The notes under the pieces were generated by a model that was given only the letters and a program-made list of their open reading frames with translations, made no database searches and was not told the origin of the DNA. A DNA stretch of 64,000 nt from the NCBI RefSeq assembly GCF_002960625.1, contig NZ_POJH01000017.1, forward strand, positions 87,299 to 151,298, written 5' to 3'. Shown here one piece after another: positions 61,236 through 64,000 of the stretch. The translations under genes were made by a program, and so were the position numbers. This DNA is from Streptococcus suis. GTDB lineage: Bacteria; Bacillota; Bacilli; Lactobacillales; Streptococcaceae. Each line of letters begins with the position of its first letter. The stretch's first letter is position 1.

Positions 61236-62669
61236 ATGAATCAAAACTTATCTCACTATCAGTTTTCTCCAGAAAGTCAATATCTAGACAGAAAATCAGC
61301 TAGAAAGAAACCGTCTGAACTTCTCAAACACCTGATTGCTTTTGCAAATGCGGATGGTGGTCAGTTGGTGATTGGTATTGAAGATGAGAAACAGGGTAAT
61401 ATTATCACTGGTTTCAAGGACGGCAGGGCTTATCCGATTGAAGACTTCAAAAAGATTGACCGTGAGATGCGTGAGACTCCTTTGGATTTATATTTTGAAG
61501 AAATCCCTGTGGTTAATCATAAGGGTGAAGATGATTTAATTTTGGTTATCTCTGTTGAATTGTCGTCGAATCGTGTGATTGCAGCACCAAATGATGAGGT
61601 TTATCTTCGTCAGGGTGATGAAACAGTTAAGTTGAGCTACGAGCAACGCACTCAGCTCAGCTATGATAAGGGACAACGTTTCTTTGAGGATGAAGTTGTA
61701 CCCGATGCGACCTTGGAAGATATTGATGACCATCTAGTTCAGGATTTTAAAAATCGTTTTGATATTTCAGATCGTTCTACAGAAGAAATCCTTAAAGCAC
61801 GTCGTTTTCTAATCAATGGGAAATTAACCAAGGCAGCCATTTTGCTTTTTGGCAAGTATCCTTCGGCTTTCTTCCCTCAAGCGCGCGTTCGTTTTCAACG
61901 ATTTGATGGTACCGATATGGGGACTGGAAGTAGTTTTAATGTTATCAAAGAAGTGACTTTTGATGATGCTTTGCCTACCTTGATTATCAAGGTTCGTGAT
62001 TTTATCCGTACTCAGCTTCGCGAATTTCAGTATCTTGATAATGATGGTCAATTCCAAATTTTACCTGAGTATCCTGAATTTGCTTGGTTTGAAGGTGTTG
62101 TCAATGCCGTAACTCACCGTGATTATTCTGTCTATGGAGATCACATTCGTGTCCTTATGTTTGATGATCGACTAGAGATTCATAGCCCAGGGAAATTGCC
62201 TAATATCGTAACAGTTGAAAATATCAAGCATGAACGCTTTTCGAGAAATCCACGTATTGCCAGAACCTTGACAGAGTTTGGTTGGGTACGCGAGATGAAT
62301 GAAGGTGTTAAACGGATCTACTCGGAGATGGAATCTGCTTTTCTCCATGAACCGAAATACTCAGAACCTGGGAACAAGGTTCTCCTCACACTTGAAAATA
62401 ATATTGTCAGCCGTCATCTGCGCACACGAGACAGTCTAGAAAAACAGTTCTCTGATTTTGGTGAGTTAACAGCAGACGAGCAATTGATTGTCCACTATAT
62501 GTATAATTCAGGCGAGAGAATGACAACGGCAAAAGCGATTGAACTGACAGGGAGAAGTCGCTCATTTGTTGTTAAAATGTTACATAAACTTCGTGATTTA
62601 GAAATCATTACTTGGTTTGGTTCAAGTAAAAATGACCGCAATCAGTATTATCTTTTAGTTGATAAATGA
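61236..62669 (+). CDS. Schlafen AlbA_2 / ATP-binding protein
   Basis: 477 aa. N-terminal Schlafen AlbA_2 domain (ESQYLDRKSARKKPSELLKHLIAFANADGGQLVIGIEDE, residues 10-48), middle region, then a GHKL-like HATPase_c_4 segment (WFEGVVNAVTHRDYSVYGDHIRVLMFDDRLEIHSPGKLPN, about 285-325, with N and D box residues) and a C-terminal winged helix (TAKAIELTGRSRSFVVKMLHKL). An ATG at 61218 lies before the ribosome site AAGGAG; 61236 is the right start. Such proteins occur in defence islands and as regulators. Its 3' UTR is the 10-bp tandem repeat. Confidence 0.87.
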   Translation: MNQNLSHYQFSPESQYLDRKSARKKPSELLKHLIAFANADGGQLVIGIEDEKQGNIITGFKDGRAYPIEDFKKIDREMRETPLDLYFEEIPVVNHKGEDDLILVISVELSSNRVIAAPNDEVYLRQGDETVKLSYEQRTQLSYDKGQRFFEDEVVPDATLEDIDDHLVQDFKNRFDISDRSTEEILKARRFLINGKLTKAAILLFGKYPSAFFPQARVRFQRFDGTDMGTGSSFNVIKEVTFDDALPTLIIKVRDFIRTQLREFQYLDNDGQFQILPEYPEFAWFEGVVNAVTHRDYSVYGDHIRVLMFDDRLEIHSPGKLPNIVTVENIKHERFSRNPRIARTLTEFGWVREMNEGVKRIYSEMESAFLHEPKYSEPGNKVLLTLENNIVSRHLRTRDSLEKQFSDFGELTADEQLIVHYMYNSGERMTTAKAIELTGRSRSFVVKMLHKLRDLEIITWFGSSKNDRNQYYLLVDK

Positions 62670-62696
62670 TTGCAGTCAGGATACTATTAGTAATAA

Positions 62697-62894
62697 GAAT
62701 ACAGTAGAATACAGTAGAATACAGTAGAATACAGTAGAATACAGTAGAATACAGTAGAATACAGTAGAATACAGTAGAATACAGTAGAATACAGTAGAAT
62801 ACAGTAGAATACAGTAGAATACAGTAGAATACAGTAGAATACAGTAGAATACAGTAGAATACAGTAGAATACAGTAGAATACAGTAGAATACAG
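62697..62894 (+). repeat. Perfect 10-bp tandem repeat, 19 copies
   Basis: Unit ACAGTAGAAT repeated 19 times without a single mismatch at 62701-62890, with partial units on both sides (AGAAT, ACAG). It lies between the Schlafen gene stop and its terminator, in the 3' UTR. On the plus strand the array has TAG in every frame; on the minus strand all frames are open (period ten residues ILLYSTVFYC). No spacers, so not CRISPR. Confidence 0.97.
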
Positions 62895-62936
62895 AAAAGT
62901 GGCTGTCAACAATCAGGTCGATAACCACTTTTTTCA
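62895..62936 (+). terminator. Terminator behind the tandem repeat
   Basis: AAAAGTGG...CCACTTTT followed by TT; loop of about 22 bases with further pairing possible. Confidence 0.8.
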
Positions 62937-63029
62937 TCATAGAGTTTATTTCAAGAATCGGCTGTGAATATGTCAAATTCGTTTAGGTGGGACATTTCAT
63001 ATATCCACCAATTCATTCAATAATTCATT

Positions 63030-63158
63030 TTATTGATTCCTAGCATTTTCTAATTCTTTGTCAAATTCAAAAGTTGGCTCAGCTTTGAGAATACTAGTTT
63101 CTACATTAGGTTCCTCTTTGCAAACTTTTGTAGTACTGATACTCAGTGGAACATTCAT
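63030..63158 (-). CDS. Small acidic protein (42 aa)
   Basis: ATG frame with a full AGGAGG seven bases upstream (63165-63170) and TATAAT at 63192-63187. Peptide MNVPLSISTTKVCKEEPNVE... ends FEFDKELENARNQ; acidic, one Cys, no membrane part. Short frames of this kind accompany integrated elements. Not recognised. The rest of 62937-63415 is AT-rich; it contains the 11-bp inverted repeat AATAAGGTAAA/TTTACCTTATT (63253 and 63307) and two GAAATTAGTTGAAAT copies. Confidence 0.6.
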   Translation of the reverse strand: MNVPLSISTTKVCKEEPNVETSILKAEPTFEFDKELENARNQ

Positions 63159-63252
63159 TAGCTACGCCTCCTAATTTTGTAACTATATTATACATGGTAT
63201 GCGTGAAAATTAAAAGTGAATATTTTTAGTTGATGTATTTTCTAGAATCAAG

Positions 63253-63317
63253 AATAAGGTAAACTTTTGTATTTTCTGGTTCGATTTTGCTTATTTTACT
63301 TGAAAATTTACCTTATT
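63253..63317. repeat. Inverted repeat near the island end
   Basis: AATAAGGTAAA at 63253-63263 and TTTACCTTATT at 63307-63317, 43 bp apart, 100 bp from the rpsI-like end; could be recombinase arm sites. Confidence 0.55.
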
Positions 63318-63415
63318 TTGATGAAATTAGTTGAAATTGGATAAAATTTTGAGTTTTGAAAAACCGTGAAAACATTGATGTTAAAAGGTTTTGAAATTAG
63401 TTGAAATAAACAATG

Positions 63416-63469
63416 CTCCAACCAGGTCTCAAGAAAGCGCGTAAAGCTAGTCAGTTCAGTAAGCGTTAA
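63416..63469 (+). pseudogene. rpsI: Second copy of the rpsI 3' end
   Basis: Codes [17 protein letters not shown] and stop, the last 16 residues of S9, but with different codons from rpsI (many AAG, AGT, CAG in place of AAA, TCA, CAA). Right border of the island 53943-63415 and candidate attachment-site remnant. Confidence 0.82.
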
Positions 63470-63498
63470 TCTGCTTGTTCAGATTATCGTACAACTCA

Positions 63499-63530
63499 AA
63501 CACTTCTCAATTTTGGGAAGTGTTTTTTCT
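63499..63530 (+). terminator. Terminator behind the rpsI-like remnant
   Basis: AACACTTC...GAAGTGTT then T6; could be the former rpsI terminator of a donor or of the ancestral locus. In 63531-63730 I see no gene. Confidence 0.85.
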
Positions 63531-63730
63531 TACAATTTGCGCTTGATACCTTCTTATTCTTGAAGAATTTAGATAGGTTTATCAGAATGAAATAAATGAG
63601 GGGATGATGTAGGATGACTGGTAACAGTTCATTCAAAGGTATCTATTTCTGATGCAGGTAAGGTACTGCCTTCAGTATTTGACTGTAAAACACCCGTGCC
63701 ACCACTGGTCCCCTTATAAATTTGGTTTAC

Positions 63731-63760
63731 AATGCTGAGAATTATTCCCAGCATTTTTTA
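63731..63760 (+). terminator. Terminator-like hairpin
   Basis: AATGCTG...CAGCATT followed by T6. Followed by a short GAGGCTGGGCAAAAA repeat fragment. Confidence 0.75.
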
Positions 63761-63823
63761 TTATAACTCGAAGCCATAACCTAAAAATCGAGGCTGGGCA
63801 AAAACTAGCCGCTCACATATAAA

Positions 63824-63858
63824 AAAACGAGCAATTCCAATTAGGAGTTGCTCGTTTT
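63824..63858. terminator. Bidirectional terminator before the IS
   Basis: AAAACGAGCAA...TTGCTCGTTTT, perfect 11-bp stem, in the expected place upstream of an insertion-sequence transposase where it blocks read-in. Confidence 0.8.
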
Positions 63859-63912
63859 CCATTTCATGCTTTATAATTATAATAACCACAAAACAACTAG
63901 AAAGGCATGAAA

Positions 63913-64000
63913 ATGTATAAACAGTATAACACAAATCAGTTAAGTTTGGAATTAAATCTTGCTTGGGATTTACCTGCTACTCACGAGGCTCGTCTGATTA
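63913..64000 (+). mobile_element. IS1182-like transposase, 5' end (partial)
   Basis: First 29 codons, MYKQYNTNQLSLELNLAWDL..., typical for the N-terminus of IS1182-family DDE transposases (MYKQYN-Q-L start). GAAAGG upstream. Cut by the window edge, so intactness is unknown. Confidence 0.72.

Noticed and set aside
62701..62890. Tandem repeat as CRISPR array
   Set aside because: The 10-bp units follow directly with no spacers and there are no cas genes.
62608..62976. 122-aa minus-strand frame across the tandem repeat
   Set aside because: It is open only because the repeat has no minus-strand stops; no ribosome site at its start and it runs antisense into the Schlafen gene. Kept only as a phase-variation idea.
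53943..63415. Island as a complete integrative element
   Set aside because: No integrase, relaxase or replication gene and the two rpsI ends are not identical repeats.

Overview
The window looks like chromosome of a low-GC streptococcus, most probably Streptococcus suis or a close relative. Reasons: Gram-positive PolC, a Lactococcus/Streptococcus-type DhaS/DhaQ dihydroxyacetone regulon, the L13 leader in front of rplM-rpsI, MsmK preceded by a PucR-type regulator, Rgg regulation, and RUP-like intergenic repeats. The species call is inference from gene content and was not checked by a database search.

Layout. (1) 1-3591: divergent dihydroxyacetone kinase locus (dhaK-dhaL-dhaM leftward, dhaS-dhaQ rightward) with a textbook DhaS palindrome between them. 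(2) 3708-11318: core genes polC, a nitroreductase with its own promoter and palindrome, pepS, and a small GlsB-like membrane protein; a 790-bp repeat cluster separates nitroreductase from pepS. (3) 11319-12072: a probable type I toxin-antitoxin module (34-aa hydrophobic peptide plus antisense-side RNA) sandwiched between two nearly identical glsB-like genes. (4) 12136-17047: leuABCD behind a peptide-coding attenuator whose leader peptide has three consecutive Leu codons. (5) 17208-24032: YrdC-family gene, relBE pair, an Rgg-type regulator facing a cluster of tiny peptide and membrane genes plus a secreted protein, then an ABC exporter. (6) 24033-29412: RUP-like element, calcium-motif secreted protein, def, MFS, GNAT, RsuA-type pseudouridine synthase. 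(7) 29584-36380: an AT-rich six-gene accessory block (two-AAA-domain ATPase, DnaA-like P-loop-less protein, WYL regulator, 39-aa protein, two DUF262/GmrSD-like proteins) that reads as a candidate anti-phage operon. (8) 36466-53942: core housekeeping: pyrP with PyrR leader, rpsO, pnp, cysE, cysS, mrnC, msmK, rlmB, rae1, degV, rplM, rpsI. (9) 53943-63469: accessory island placed exactly behind rpsI and ending in a second, synonymously diverged copy of the rpsI 3' end; it holds a restriction-modification system, a DUF5986-like/XRE-ImmA pair, a Schlafen AlbA_2 protein, a 19-copy 10-bp tandem repeat and a 42-aa gene. (10) 63470-64000: terminators and the start of an IS1182-like transposase.

How the parts work together: the dha locus senses and consumes dihydroxyacetone using PEP phosphate; leuABCD makes leucine under leucine-codon attenuation; cysE and cysS link cysteine synthesis to its charging; rlmB, rae1, mrnC, pnp, rsuA and def serve RNA processing and translation. 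The two accessory blocks (29584-36380 and 53943-63469) carry the genes most likely to contain something undescribed: a DUF262 pair with AAA partners, and a restriction system in which a canonical SAM-binding motif and the NPPY catalytic motif sit on different polypeptides.
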